Below are positions 45,569 to 55,327 of a stretch of DNA of 64,000 nt, piece by piece. The notes below the pieces were generated by a model. The model saw only the letters and a program-made list of their open reading frames with translations. It was not told the DNA's origin and did not search any database. Every line of letters starts with the position of its first letter. The stretch's first letter is position 1. The translations under genes were made by a program, and so were the position numbers. The stretch comes from Elizabethkingia sp. YR214 (GTDB taxonomy: Bacteria > Bacteroidota > Bacteroidia > Flavobacteriales > Weeksellaceae), in the NCBI RefSeq assembly GCF_003058195.1, contig NZ_QBUH01000006.1:186001-250000 (forward strand), written 5' to 3'.

Positions 45569-45775
45569 ATGCCAATTATAGTAAACTTAGATGTGATGCT
45601 TGCCAAGCGTAAAATGCAAAGTAAAGAATTGGCAGAAAAACTGGGAATTACCCCTGTAAATCTATCTATTCTGAAAACAGGCAAAGCCAAAGGTGTTCGT
45701 TTCGATACACTGGAAGCCATCTGTAAAATTCTGGAATGCCAGCCTGGCGACATTCTGGAATACAGAGAAGAATAA
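45569..45775 (+). CDS. Small XRE (Cro/CI-type) regulator
   Basis: A 68-aa protein that is a single helix-turn-helix (AKRKMQSKELAEKLGITPVNLSILKTGKAKGVRFDTLEAICKILECQPGDILEY), the YozG-like group. It starts 1 bp after the DUF2975 stop, so the two are an operon and probably a membrane protein/regulator pair. The inverted repeat at 44995-45011 is its likely operator. It could also affect the ABC genes that follow at 45849. Confidence 0.92.
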   Translation: MPIIVNLDVMLAKRKMQSKELAEKLGITPVNLSILKTGKAKGVRFDTLEAICKILECQPGDILEYREE

Positions 45776-45848
45776 CACACTGTAATATAACACTTTAATA
45801 AAGCAATGGAAACATTGCCAGTCATTCTATTGTCTAAACTCAACTATT

Positions 45849-46721
45849 ATGAACACATTATCTATTAACCATCTCAGCCTGACCTATAAAAACGGTTTCC
45901 AGGCAATTAAAGACATTTCACTGGAAATAAGAAACGGAATGTTTGGTCTTTTGGGACCCAATGGTGCGGGAAAATCTTCTCTGATGAAAACCATTGTTGG
46001 TTTACAAAAACCTACTTCCGGGAGTATTATATTCAATGGGGTCAATGTATCTGAAAATCCAAGCCATATTAAACAAAACCTTGGTTTCTTGCCTCAGGAT
46101 TTTGGCGTTTACCCAAAAGTATTGGCTTACGATCTTCTGGAACATATAGCCCTGCTGAAAGGGATTAACAATCGTAAAGAGCGCAAAGAACAAATCCTGA
46201 ATCTGCTGGAAAAGGTTAACCTTTCTGATTTTAGAAAAAAAGAAGTACAAACTTTCTCTGGTGGTATGCGGCAAAGATTTGGTGTAGCACAGGCTTTGTT
46301 AGGAAATCCGAAGATTATTATTGTGGATGAGCCTACAGCCGGACTTGATCCAGAAGAGCGTAACCGCTTCAATTCTTTGTTAAATGACATTAGTAAGGAC
46401 GTTATTGTAATTCTTTCAACACATCTCGTAGAAGATGTACGTAACCTCTGCTCCGAAATGGCAATTATGAATAAGGGGCAACTTTTGAGAACTGGTAATC
46501 CTAATGAATTAATTTCCGAACTGGAAGATAAAATATGGTCCAGATCTATTGAAAAATCTGAATTGGAAAGTTATCAGAATAAACACCATATCATCAGCCA
46601 GCAACTCATTGAAAGAGAATTGTATATTACAACATATTCCGACAAACAACCTAAAGATTTTCTTTCAGTAAATCCATTATTGGAACACGTTTACTTCCAT
46701 ACACTTACCCAAAAACCTTAG
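45849..46721 (+). CDS. ABC transporter ATP-binding protein
   Basis: A 290-aa ABC ATPase of the ABC-2/NatA-like group. Walker A GPNGAGKSS (about residues 37-45), the signature SGGMRQR, Walker B IIVDEPTAGLD and the switch histidine in STHLVED are all present. It lies 2 bp before a permease-peptidase fusion, its membrane partner. This type exports ions, peptides or toxic compounds, or acts on the envelope. Confidence 0.95.
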   Translation: MNTLSINHLSLTYKNGFQAIKDISLEIRNGMFGLLGPNGAGKSSLMKTIVGLQKPTSGSIIFNGVNVSENPSHIKQNLGFLPQDFGVYPKVLAYDLLEHIALLKGINNRKERKEQILNLLEKVNLSDFRKKEVQTFSGGMRQRFGVAQALLGNPKIIIVDEPTAGLDPEERNRFNSLLNDISKDVIVILSTHLVEDVRNLCSEMAIMNKGQLLRTGNPNELISELEDKIWSRSIEKSELESYQNKHHIISQQLIERELYITTYSDKQPKDFLSVNPLLEHVYFHTLTQKP

Positions 46722-46723
46722 TT

Positions 46724-49700
46724 ATGAATACCATATTTTTATTTGAGACTCAATGCAACATGAAGCATTGGTCTAGCTATGCTATTATCATTATCCTCGT
46801 AGGTATTGGAATATTTTGTGGCAATAATTTCAATATGTCGGTTGGCGATGGTATATATCTTAACTCTCCTTATACTATAGGGTTTATGACCGGATTGCTG
46901 AGTCTGGCTGTTATCTTCTTCGCTATTATTTATGCAATTCAGCAATTATTCAAGGATCAGGATTCAAAATTCAACCTTGTCCTTTTCTCATTTCCAATAT
47001 CCAAAAATAAATATCTGAACGGACGTTTTGCCGCTTATTTTTCACGTACGTTTCTAAGCTTTGTTTTTCTGATTTCAGGTTTTATAATTGGCCAAAATCT
47101 AAGATCAGGTAGTGAGATACAGGATTATTTCAATGGTTGGTATTATATATATCCGCTTCTGATCTTTGGTTTTCTGAATTGTTTTCTGGTGTGCAACTTT
47201 CTATTTTTTATATCATTTGTAACACGTAAAAAACTACTGGTAGTAGTTGGCGGATTATTCCTGTATGTTTTTTACATGGTGGTTCTGATATTTTCTAATT
47301 CTCCTTTTATGGCAGGCAATCTGCCACAATCATCCGAAGCGCAACATTTATCAGCTATTGCTGATCCTTTTGGTTTATCTTCTTATTTCTTAGCAGCAAA
47401 AGACTTTAATATTCATCAAAAAAATTCTCAAACAGTTCCATTATCAGGTATATTGCTATTGAACAGAATCATTTATTTTACAATATCTGCGGTTTTACTT
47501 TTTGTTACCTACAGATTATTTTCTTTCTCAGATTCAGCGGCAAAGAGGACCAGGAAAAACAATATAACAATTCCTGAATCTTCAGTTATTGGTTCTGGTG
47601 AATATAAAACCACAAATCTTAATTTCGGAAATATAGCAGGAATTGCTGCTACTATATCCTTTATCAGAATAGACCTTATATATTTATTTAAAAGCATTAC
47701 AATTCCAGCGATTTCTATTTTACTACTCTTCTTTACCGGAATGGAAATGTATGCCGAGATTGAAAAAGGAATCCGGTTACCTCAGAAATTTGCAAGCTCC
47801 GGGTTAATGGCCGTTACAATTTCCGAAAATTTTCATTTACTAGGCTTGCTTACAATGACGTATTTTATTAATGATCTATACTGGCGAAGTCAAACCTCTG
47901 GTTTTGCATTAATCGAAAAAAGCACTTATTTTTCCGGAAACAAGCTTACATGTCATTTATTTACCGCAGGCGCTCTATTGTCATTTTTTACCGGAATTTT
48001 GATAATCGAAGGTCTTGTCTTTCAATGGATATATAATTACTTCCATATCGACTGGTTTGCCTATTGGGGTGTTGTACTTTTTAATACTTTTCCACTAATG
48101 TTATTTTCGGGACTTATATTGCTTATCAATGACATCATCAGAAACAGATTTCTGGCTTTGGGGACTTCTGTATTAGCTGTTTTTCTATTCACTGGCCCTT
48201 TGTCTAAAAAACTTATTTCATATCCGATACTCAGAATATTTTCGGACTATACCGAAGTCTACAGTGATTTCAACAGATATGGACCTTATGTTGTCTCTTT
48301 CACAGAAAGACTAATATTTGGACTTGCCCTTATATTTTTATTATGGAAATTAAATGAGCTGATTAAAACTAAAAAGTGGAATCTAAAAAGCTCAATATTG
48401 GTAATAACATTCCTTATAGCAGGAATATTCAGTGCTAATCTTTTTATGAAAGGTTATATCCCTAAAGATGAACAAAAGACTTTAACTAATGCTGTCGATT
48501 ATGAAGTAAAACACCAAAAATATGAGAACTTCCCTCAGCCCGTCGTTACCGACGTAAACACAGAGATTCAACTCTACCCTGCTTCCAATTCTTATCAAAT
48601 CCAGGGTCATTATTCTCTGTTAAACCAGACAGATAAGATTATTGACAGAGTGTTGGTTAATTTTAGTCCGGATCTAAAGATTGAATCTGCTGTCTTTATC
48701 ACTTCAATGGAACGCAGAAGCATTAGCAATGATGTAACAGAAATCATTCTGAAAAAACCTTTGCAGCCTAATGAAACAGCTACTTTGGATTTCAAATTAT
48801 CTTATCACTGGTATTCTGTAAATGGTCATCAATCATTCAATGCCATCATAGAAAATGGATCTTTTATGCGGATCAGCCGTTATTATCCGACTATTGGCTA
48901 TCAAAAAGACAGAGAAATAGAAGATGAGCATATTCGAAAAGAATATAGACTTGGAAAGTTAGATCAATTAAGAAAACCTGAAGCTCCTGAGGTATTCAAA
49001 AATGATTTTATAAATCTGAATATGACAATTTCTACGGATAAAAATCAGACAGCAATAGGCACAGGAGATCTTATAAAACATTGGATAAAAAATAACAGAA
49101 ATTATTTCCAATACAAAGTACAATCTATTCCTTTCCGCTTTGGCATTTCGTCGGCGGAATATGAACAAAAAAATATTCTGTACAAAGGAATTAATGTGAA
49201 AGTTTTGTATCAAGAAAAGCATACTGAAAATGTAGACCACCTCATCAATAATATAAAACTTACACTAGATTATTGCATTCAAAATTTCGGCCCGTATCCT
49301 TTTAAAAGCATCACTTTTGCCGAGATATCCTCATTTACCAAAGGTTTTGCTGCCACAGCTTATCCATCAGCAGTATTCATGCCTGAAAATATGATTTTTC
49401 ATGCGAATATAAATGCAGACAAAAAACAGGATGTTATCAATGAACTTGCCGGGCATGAACTATCACATCTATGGTGGGGAAATAGTCAGATTAATCCTGA
49501 TGAACGTGAAGGAGCCGCTATGCTTACCGAGACACTTGCCATGTATACGGAAATGATGCTGTATAAAAAGATGCATGGAGAAGCAAAAATGAAGGAAAGG
49601 TTAAAAATGCATCAACAGATCTATGATAGTGAAAAAGGATTATCTGAAAATCAACCTCTTTACAGAGTCACGGCTGAAAATACTCATATTTCTTATTCCA

Positions 49701-49888
49701 AGGGAGCTGTTGTTATGGTAAAGCTAAGTGAACTCCTTGGTGAGGATAAAGTCAATATGGCCTTAAAAAATTTCCTTGAAAACAACCGATATCCTAAAAA
49801 ACCAAGGAGTATAGATTTATTGAATGAATTCTATAAAATAGACCCCAATAAAAAAAATGAAATTGACCGATTATTTAAAAAGATCTGA
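46724..49888 (+). CDS. ABC-2 permease fused to an M1-family zinc aminopeptidase
   Basis: A 1054-aa two-part membrane protein. Residues 1 to about 580 hold around twelve hydrophobic helices in two ABC-2-like halves. The remaining part is an M1 peptidase domain: beta-sandwich, then the zinc motif HELSHLWWGN (first His about residue 911) with the third ligand in EGAAMLTETLAMYTEM. The usual GAMEN exopeptidase motif is not obvious, so peptidase specificity may differ. It pairs with the ATPase 2 bp upstream. Such fusions are known in Bacteroidota without an assigned substrate. Confidence 0.88.
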   Translation: MNTIFLFETQCNMKHWSSYAIIIILVGIGIFCGNNFNMSVGDGIYLNSPYTIGFMTGLLSLAVIFFAIIYAIQQLFKDQDSKFNLVLFSFPISKNKYLNGRFAAYFSRTFLSFVFLISGFIIGQNLRSGSEIQDYFNGWYYIYPLLIFGFLNCFLVCNFLFFISFVTRKKLLVVVGGLFLYVFYMVVLIFSNSPFMAGNLPQSSEAQHLSAIADPFGLSSYFLAAKDFNIHQKNSQTVPLSGILLLNRIIYFTISAVLLFVTYRLFSFSDSAAKRTRKNNITIPESSVIGSGEYKTTNLNFGNIAGIAATISFIRIDLIYLFKSITIPAISILLLFFTGMEMYAEIEKGIRLPQKFASSGLMAVTISENFHLLGLLTMTYFINDLYWRSQTSGFALIEKSTYFSGNKLTCHLFTAGALLSFFTGILIIEGLVFQWIYNYFHIDWFAYWGVVLFNTFPLMLFSGLILLINDIIRNRFLALGTSVLAVFLFTGPLSKKLISYPILRIFSDYTEVYSDFNRYGPYVVSFTERLIFGLALIFLLWKLNELIKTKKWNLKSSILVITFLIAGIFSANLFMKGYIPKDEQKTLTNAVDYEVKHQKYENFPQPVVTDVNTEIQLYPASNSYQIQGHYSLLNQTDKIIDRVLVNFSPDLKIESAVFITSMERRSISNDVTEIILKKPLQPNETATLDFKLSYHWYSVNGHQSFNAIIENGSFMRISRYYPTIGYQKDREIEDEHIRKEYRLGKLDQLRKPEAPEVFKNDFINLNMTISTDKNQTAIGTGDLIKHWIKNNRNYFQYKVQSIPFRFGISSAEYEQKNILYKGINVKVLYQEKHTENVDHLINNIKLTLDYCIQNFGPYPFKSITFAEISSFTKGFAATAYPSAVFMPENMIFHANINADKKQDVINELAGHELSHLWWGNSQINPDEREGAAMLTETLAMYTEMMLYKKMHGEAKMKERLKMHQQIYDSEKGLSENQPLYRVTAENTHISYSKGAVVMVKLSELLGEDKVNMALKNFLENNRYPKKPRSIDLLNEFYKIDPNKKNEIDRLFKKI

Positions 49889-49918
49889 TAATAGACTAGT
49901 ACAGAATATTCAATAAAA

Positions 49919-49952
49919 AAACCGTGTCGGGATTAAAATCTCGACACGGTTT
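49919..49952. terminator. Bidirectional terminator
   Basis: An 11-bp perfect stem AAACCGTGTCG/CGACACGGTTT around a 12-base loop, between the ABC permease gene and the convergent lipoprotein gene. Confidence 0.9.
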
Positions 49953-49971
49953 AGTAGATTGTAATATTTTC

Positions 49972-51318
49972 TTACAGGAGATTCTTTTTATAAATAGGAA
50001 TTTCTTTGTTCAATAATGGGAAAGTTCCTTCATATCTCAATGGTGGAATTCCAAATCCATAAAACATATCTGCCTGAATTTTAGATTTTAGTTCAAAAGG
50101 CATACTTCTGTTAGGAACCAACTCCAGTTTTAAAGACGGAACAGCTGCCACTCTTCCTCTAAGGCCGGAATTGGCAATTGAAGCCGTTAAAAACTGTAAC
50201 CCTACCGCTCCTTTTATTTCTACCCCAACCTCAGCAGACACCTCACCTTCAACTTTTGTAATTTTTGGACCGGTAATAGTCTGCAAATTAACATTCATAT
50301 CGGGTTTTAGACCTACTAAAAAATTAGCTTTTCCTGTAAGAGCAAAGAGCTGCAATTGTGCTCTTCCGGTTGCGCTTGCTCCCACATAAGGTCCCGCAGC
50401 TATCGTCGGACTTATTATAAGCCCTGTAGGTCCCAGTACGATTGGCACAATAGGAATATTAATATAATCTGTAACACTTAAAGTATAACCCAATTTTCCC
50501 TGGATATTTGCTAAAGCCTGCAGGCTAATGTCATCCATTATAAAGTCTACATAATAACTGGACAGATGCCCTAAAGAAAAGGAAATATTATACTTTATCT
50601 TAGGTGTAAATCCACCTTTTACATTAATATCCGCGGCGGCTGTAATTGGTCCTACTTGTTGTGCAGGTAAAGGAATAGTTTTATCAAAGCTAAAATACTT
50701 GAAGTTAATTGTATTGCTAATAGCGCTTTTGTCTATATTAGCACTCTTTTGGATGTTAATAGCTTTCGCCTCCAGATTACTGATCTTAGCATTAGTTGCC
50801 TGTGGAATTAGTCCTTCTATAGGTACATAGCCGGCTTGTTGACCATTAACCTGCAATGATGCCTGTTGAGAAGGATCATATACACCACTGATGTTACCGC
50901 TGTATATAACTTCTTCAAGCTTTGCACTGGTTGTTCTGAAAACAGGTTGATTGCCAGTTCCGGATACAGAGACTACTTTAGCCAGAATATTTCTGATTTT
51001 ATCATTCTCTATCTTAGTCGCTACAATAACAGTTCCTTCTTTTATACTATCCGTCTGGTTTGTAATGTAATTAAAGCTTATTTGCTGATCATTTTCTGTA
51101 ATAGCCTGTACAGATTCGTCATTCAGGACGATTACATTTTTTTGTAAAACAAGATCGCCATAAGTTTTATAACCACTGTTATTTACAGAACTTTCCGGAA
51201 GTTTATTTCCGGTTGTATCATCTCGTGAGCAAGAGCTTAAAACGAATGATAAGAACAAAGAAAAAAATACAATTGTGTATAATTTTCTTACACTTGGGGG
51301 TTGAAATCTTTTTTTCAT
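49972..51318 (-). CDS. Hypothetical lipoprotein
   Basis: A 448-aa protein with a lipobox LSSC (C30) after a hydrophobic leader. The mature part is rich in beta strands and hydroxyl residues (YITNQTDSIKEGTVIVATKIENDKIRNILAKVVSV, AKANFLVGLKPDMNVNLQT-like stretches) and ends KEIPIYKKNLL. No domain was recognised. It is likely on the cell surface or periplasmic face of the outer membrane. It stands alone, between a terminator and a 433-bp intergenic region. Confidence 0.65.
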   Translation of the reverse strand: MKKRFQPPSVRKLYTIVFFSLFLSFVLSSCSRDDTTGNKLPESSVNNSGYKTYGDLVLQKNVIVLNDESVQAITENDQQISFNYITNQTDSIKEGTVIVATKIENDKIRNILAKVVSVSGTGNQPVFRTTSAKLEEVIYSGNISGVYDPSQQASLQVNGQQAGYVPIEGLIPQATNAKISNLEAKAINIQKSANIDKSAISNTINFKYFSFDKTIPLPAQQVGPITAAADINVKGGFTPKIKYNISFSLGHLSSYYVDFIMDDISLQALANIQGKLGYTLSVTDYINIPIVPIVLGPTGLIISPTIAAGPYVGASATGRAQLQLFALTGKANFLVGLKPDMNVNLQTITGPKITKVEGEVSAEVGVEIKGAVGLQFLTASIANSGLRGRVAAVPSLKLELVPNRSMPFELKSKIQADMFYGFGIPPLRYEGTFPLLNKEIPIYKKNLL

Positions 51319-51751
51319 TGGTAAAAATTTGATGTGTTTGGGATTTAGCGAATACAGTCTTTTTTCAAAGGCTGCCTTAATTCTCTACAATTTATGAAAA
51401 AAAGAAAGCTTTAATGTTAACCCCAAATTAAATTCTACCTAATTAATAGACAATTATAAAAACAACCGAAGAGAAATTTCCCTGACAAAGGCTATTTCCC
51501 AAAATAATCAGCCATTTATTTTTTAGTATGCCTTACACAAAAGTTTTGGCTTAAAATTCAAATTCTGAGCTCTCTTAAATATATTATCATTACATTTTCT
51601 CTTAATTAACTACATATTATCATGATTCAATCTTACCATTAAGGGTTTAACAAAATTAAGGTAATCCATGATATTTTCAAAACATTATATTTATTACGAA
51701 AAAGCCCTGAATAAGATATATTCAAGACTTCATCGTCAAAACACATAAAAT
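51319..51751. other. Gene-free AT-rich stretch
   Basis: A 433-bp region between two leftward genes. It is strongly A/T-rich. No reading frame with coding character, no tRNA-like fold and no clear palindromic operator was seen. A weak inverted repeat TGAATA/TATTCA (about 51710-51726) followed on the minus strand by GGGC and a T-run may terminate the seven-gene operon. Confidence 0.4.
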
Positions 51752-52663
51752 TTATTTCTGGATAATCTTACGGATTACAGGATCCAGATTACTTGGCAAA
51801 TCTGCATTTTTAATATCAAATTTCTTCACCCCCATTGCCGTTAACCAATCTGCCCAATACTGGTGAATAACATCCTCTTCGTATGGATTATTTTTTGAAG
51901 GATTAATACCTAACACCAATACTTCAAGATTCTGAAGTCCTTCGGTAGCAGGGATAAAGCCTAATTTATTTTTAACAATCAGTTCTTTATAATTTGAAGT
52001 TGTCAGCTTTTTACTTCGTATAAATTCAGGAGTCAGGAAAGAGCTTTTATTACCCTCAGTAAACTTACTGTCTTTATGGTACATATAACCATCTGTAATA
52101 ATGACCAGAATATTGCGGTGTTTATCTTTTACGCAATAATCCTTTACTTTATTTTTAAAAAACCTCCAGATATCTGCACCTGCATATTGTTTCCCATGAA
52201 TAGCCGACTGATAAATTTGGGGAGGAACTTGAGTAAAAATCTTATCTACTCCCGCTATTCTATCTTTTGTAGAATTCTTGTCAAATTTTACTTTAAGCTG
52301 TTGACTAAGTTTGTTCATTTGTGGATTCTGAGGCTCAGGATCAAAGAAAACCTGCATCTGATCATTCAACTGAAGTATCTTTTTATGTTTGATATGGTCT
52401 ACAAAAGCTTGCTCCACACTTTTTATATAGTACAAATCCCTCTGATAATAGGGCATGGAAGTATTAGGATATTTCACCGGATCTATTCTGTCCGACAAGT
52501 CCAACAGAAAACTAACATTAAGGTTTTTATCTGCCGTATTGGTCAAATTTTCGGTACTTACCGTAAAATTATCAGCTTTTTTTAGAGTGCTTTCTTTACC
52601 ACAGTTTTGTAACAAAGAAATTGTAAGAATTAAAAATATAAATTTAAATTTCATAGCAGACAT
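51752..52663 (-). CDS. vWA-like lipoprotein, last gene of the YegP/HsdR-N operon
   Basis: A 303-aa lipoprotein (lipobox LLQNC, C21). The mature part resembles a von Willebrand A fold: SFLLDLSDRID, where D-x-S-D could be a metal-ion-dependent adhesion site, and NILVIITDGYMYHKDSK as the second strand and loop. This suggests protein binding at the envelope. It lies 2 bp after the coiled-coil membrane protein gene, in a tightly spaced leftward operon starting with the YegP-like gene at 56735. Function unknown. Confidence 0.7.
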   Translation of the reverse strand: MSAMKFKFIFLILTISLLQNCGKESTLKKADNFTVSTENLTNTADKNLNVSFLLDLSDRIDPVKYPNTSMPYYQRDLYYIKSVEQAFVDHIKHKKILQLNDQMQVFFDPEPQNPQMNKLSQQLKVKFDKNSTKDRIAGVDKIFTQVPPQIYQSAIHGKQYAGADIWRFFKNKVKDYCVKDKHRNILVIITDGYMYHKDSKFTEGNKSSFLTPEFIRSKKLTTSNYKELIVKNKLGFIPATEGLQNLEVLVLGINPSKNNPYEEDVIHQYWADWLTAMGVKKFDIKNADLPSNLDPVIRKIIQK

Positions 52664-52665
52664 TT

Positions 52666-54000
52666 TTATAATACAGGCAGATACACAGAGTTCTGAGTTT
52701 CATACTTAGCTCCAACGCTTTCCATGTGATCATCATACGTTTTAAGACATTCATCTACCAATTCCTGTTTTTCATGTTGGGGAAGGAAAAGTCTTTCATA
52801 AATAAAAGTGGTCCAGCCTTGTGTATACTCAGATGCATAAAGTACATATTCTTTTGTTGGAATAATCACAGCATCTATTATTCGTTGTAGTTCTGCAATT
52901 CTGCCCTGCGCATTTACAATACGTTCACGAATATCGTGCTGCTCTTTTACCAGTGCCTCTTTCTGTTGTTCAAGTTCCGCAATTCTTTCCTGATGAATTC
53001 GGATATCCTGTTCACGTTTTGCCTGTTCATGCTTAATCTTATCTTTTTCTTTATGCTCTTTCATAATAAAGTCAAACACCAAGCCCCAAATAATATACAC
53101 CACAAAACCGGCAAATATAATCCCCCAAAACTGAATTTTGGTAAATGCTATAGACAAGTCGAATGATGGGGAATCAAATGTTTTGTTCAGATTATAGATT
53201 TTCTCTTCAATTTGGTAAGCTAAGATTACATCAAATACAAAAGTGGTAAGAAACAAAACACCTACTTTAAAATAGTTGAGTTTTGTTTTATTCTCTCCAT
53301 ACATATGAATTAAATAGCCTAATCCAAGAAAAACAAATGGAATTAGTGTAACAAATGCTCCTTCCAGTGTACCATCTTTCCATGCTATTTCAAAAGCTTT
53401 CGGATCAAGCATATTCATAATAAGATTACTCTCAGGATCAAATGTTTTGAAAAATGCAGAATAAGAAGTAGAAATATAAAATGTAAACAGATACAAGCTA
53501 ATTGGAATAAGGATAATAAAGCCTATCCAAAATTTTGTAGAAGCACCTTTTGTAGCCTTTATATGGTATTTTTCGGGATTCCGTGCCAGATCATTAATTT
53601 CAAATTTTATCGCTTCTATTACATCTTTTATTTTCTTTATTTGCTCTTCAACTCTGGATGTTTGCTCCTCTTTATTTTCCTGACTGACATGTAATGCTTT
53701 TATCTCAGTTTCTTTATTTTTTTGCTCATTATAATAAGGTTCTTTTATTGTCCTTTGTTTCTCCACTTTTTCTTTTTCTTCATTCTGAAACTTGGCATAA
53801 ATAGCATTGAGAGAAATAGACAATGCTCTGGGACTACCTATATTTCGTCCGCCTTCTCTGTGGCCGGATTCATGATAAGTCCGCTTTCTTGCTTCTTCTT
53901 TATCTTCAGCGGATTCTTCCGGATTTATATCCTTGTTATGATGACCATTAATTAGTCCGGATGGTTTTAACCGGAACAGGTTTTTGATTTGAGTTGTCAT
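52666..54000 (-). CDS. Four-helix membrane protein with coiled coils
   Basis: A 444-aa protein: a basic and acidic low-complexity N-terminus (1-90), a first coiled coil (about 95-145), four hydrophobic segments (about 166-188, 222-243, 254-275, 302-324), and a second long coiled coil (about 326-390; HEQAKREQDIRIHQERIAELEQQKEALVKEQ) before a short C-terminal domain. No family recognised. The arrangement resembles a membrane-anchored scaffold. It lies between the TerB-like gene (6-bp gap) and the vWA-like lipoprotein (2-bp gap), possibly their partner. Confidence 0.6.
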   Translation of the reverse strand: MTTQIKNLFRLKPSGLINGHHNKDINPEESAEDKEEARKRTYHESGHREGGRNIGSPRALSISLNAIYAKFQNEEKEKVEKQRTIKEPYYNEQKNKETEIKALHVSQENKEEQTSRVEEQIKKIKDVIEAIKFEINDLARNPEKYHIKATKGASTKFWIGFIILIPISLYLFTFYISTSYSAFFKTFDPESNLIMNMLDPKAFEIAWKDGTLEGAFVTLIPFVFLGLGYLIHMYGENKTKLNYFKVGVLFLTTFVFDVILAYQIEEKIYNLNKTFDSPSFDLSIAFTKIQFWGIIFAGFVVYIIWGLVFDFIMKEHKEKDKIKHEQAKREQDIRIHQERIAELEQQKEALVKEQHDIRERIVNAQGRIAELQRIIDAVIIPTKEYVLYASEYTQGWTTFIYERLFLPQHEKQELVDECLKTYDDHMESVGAKYETQNSVYLPVL

Positions 54001-54006
54001 GATGCT

Positions 54007-54411
54007 TTAATTTTGAAGTTCATACAGTATATCGCTCTTTGTTTTTCCACTTTTCACTGCTTCTAAAAGATAGTCGGCAATTGCAGATATGTTTTCTTCT
54101 ACAAAGCCAAAAAGTTTTATATATTTTTCCAGTGCCGACCTTTCGTTATCGTCTACAAGATCATCTGCCCAAATCATAAGTACAAGATCATACAGATAAT
54201 CTATTTTATCTTCCAATGTCCGGGGAAGGGCATTCTTGGTATCTAAAGGATTTAACAGAATCTCGTCAAGATTCTTAGCTGTAACACCTCTCTCTTCAGC
54301 AAAACGGTACAACATTTTCAATTCAAGCTTACTAAAATTATCATCGCATATGGCCATCTGATAAAGCCTGAGAAAATGCGCTTTTAGATTTTCGGAGATC
54401 TGAATATTCAT
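54007..54411 (-). CDS. TerB-like protein
   Basis: A 134-aa all-helical protein with the acidic repeats of TerB-type domains: MAICDDNFSKLELKMLYRFAEERGV and MIWADDLVDDNERSALEKYIKLFGF, in which paired acidic residues could bind a metal. TerB domains occur in tellurite/stress systems together with vWA and membrane proteins; here a vWA-like lipoprotein is in the same operon. It does not follow that this gives tellurite resistance. Confidence 0.78.
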   Translation of the reverse strand: MNIQISENLKAHFLRLYQMAICDDNFSKLELKMLYRFAEERGVTAKNLDEILLNPLDTKNALPRTLEDKIDYLYDLVLMIWADDLVDDNERSALEKYIKLFGFVEENISAIADYLLEAVKSGKTKSDILYELQN

Positions 54412-54412
54412 T

Positions 54413-54796
54413 TTATTTATTTTGTTTTAAAGTTTGTGGATTCATTATCCTGTCACGTGTATGGGTAACAGGTTCTTCAGATAATGACAATACCTCTTTC
54501 TCTTCTTCCGGTTTCTTTTTGATAAAGTTCAGACACAGAAATAGGATTCCTGTAATAATATCCAGTGGTACCCATAATGACTTTCTATGCAGATATACCG
54601 GAAATATGGGGTTGAAAAGAATCAGAATAAATCCGAAAACTGCTGTCCAATAATAAATTTTATTTCTGAAGAGATGGTATAATGCTACACCTGCTCCAAT
54701 GAAAATTACAATACGCAAGAAAGTGTAATAATCAATTGGCAGACGCAATACTGCTATAAAACAGCACAACGCACAGAGGAGAAAGAAAAATTTCAT
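54413..54796 (-). CDS. DUF6804-like small membrane protein
   Basis: A 127-aa protein with four hydrophobic segments in the first about 92 residues (FFFLLCALCCFIAVL, FLRIVIFIGAGVALYHLF, WTAVFGFILILFNPIF, LDIITGILFLCLNFI) and a hydrophilic tail. The pattern matches DUF6804 by recollection. It is encoded 1 bp from the TerB-like gene and abuts the SH3 gene, so it belongs to the same operon. Role unknown. Confidence 0.68.
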   Translation of the reverse strand: MKFFFLLCALCCFIAVLRLPIDYYTFLRIVIFIGAGVALYHLFRNKIYYWTAVFGFILILFNPIFPVYLHRKSLWVPLDIITGILFLCLNFIKKKPEEEKEVLSLSEEPVTHTRDRIMNPQTLKQNK

Positions 54797-55327
54797 TTAT
54801 TTTACATTTTTGGAATGAACAAAACCTTCTGTGCCACTTTTGTATACTCGTATTTTATACCATTTTTCTTCTTTGTTCAGAAAAATAAGCTTTGAATTTG
54901 GCTGTAAAGTTTCCAAAACTTTAAACTGATCTCCGGGTGCTTTACGGACTTCGACTTTCTTGTTTATCGTAAACAAAAAATTATCTTCGGTAAGTGCCAT
55001 TTTACTACTGTAATAATATACCGGGTTTTTACTGCCTTTCAAGTTAGTTTTTGAATAACCTGATTTCATATTACGATTGCTTCCCGAGGATTTCTTTTTT
55101 GAATAATTTCCGAACGAGTAAGTTTTTTTCTTAGAAGAGCCACCGCTACATACCCCACAAGTACCACCTGATGTACAATGGGCACAACCCGAACAATTGG
55201 AGCATGCCGTACAATTTGCAGATCCTGTACAGCCCCTGTTATGACCATCTGCATGCAATAAAACCGGATTATAGGAAGCATTTAATAATCCTGCACCTGC
55301 ATAGAGAGAAAGTAGCAGCTTTATCAT
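54797..55327 (-). CDS. Cysteine-rich SH3-domain secreted protein
   Basis: A 176-aa protein with a signal-like N-terminus (about residues 1-17), then a cysteine cluster with ten cysteines in about 35 residues (CTGSANCTACSNCSGCAHC), a Ser/Lys/Gly linker and a bacterial SH3 domain (about 115-175; VEVRKAPGDQFKVLETLQPNSKLIFL and GTEGFVHSKNVK). The SH3 part could bind peptidoglycan. The dense cysteines suggest metal binding or disulfide linkage outside the cytoplasm. It overlaps the nuclease gene by 4 bp. Confidence 0.75.
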   Translation of the reverse strand: MIKLLLSLYAGAGLLNASYNPVLLHADGHNRGCTGSANCTACSNCSGCAHCTSGGTCGVCSGGSSKKKTYSFGNYSKKKSSGSNRNMKSGYSKTNLKGSKNPVYYYSSKMALTEDNFLFTINKKVEVRKAPGDQFKVLETLQPNSKLIFLNKEEKWYKIRVYKSGTEGFVHSKNVK

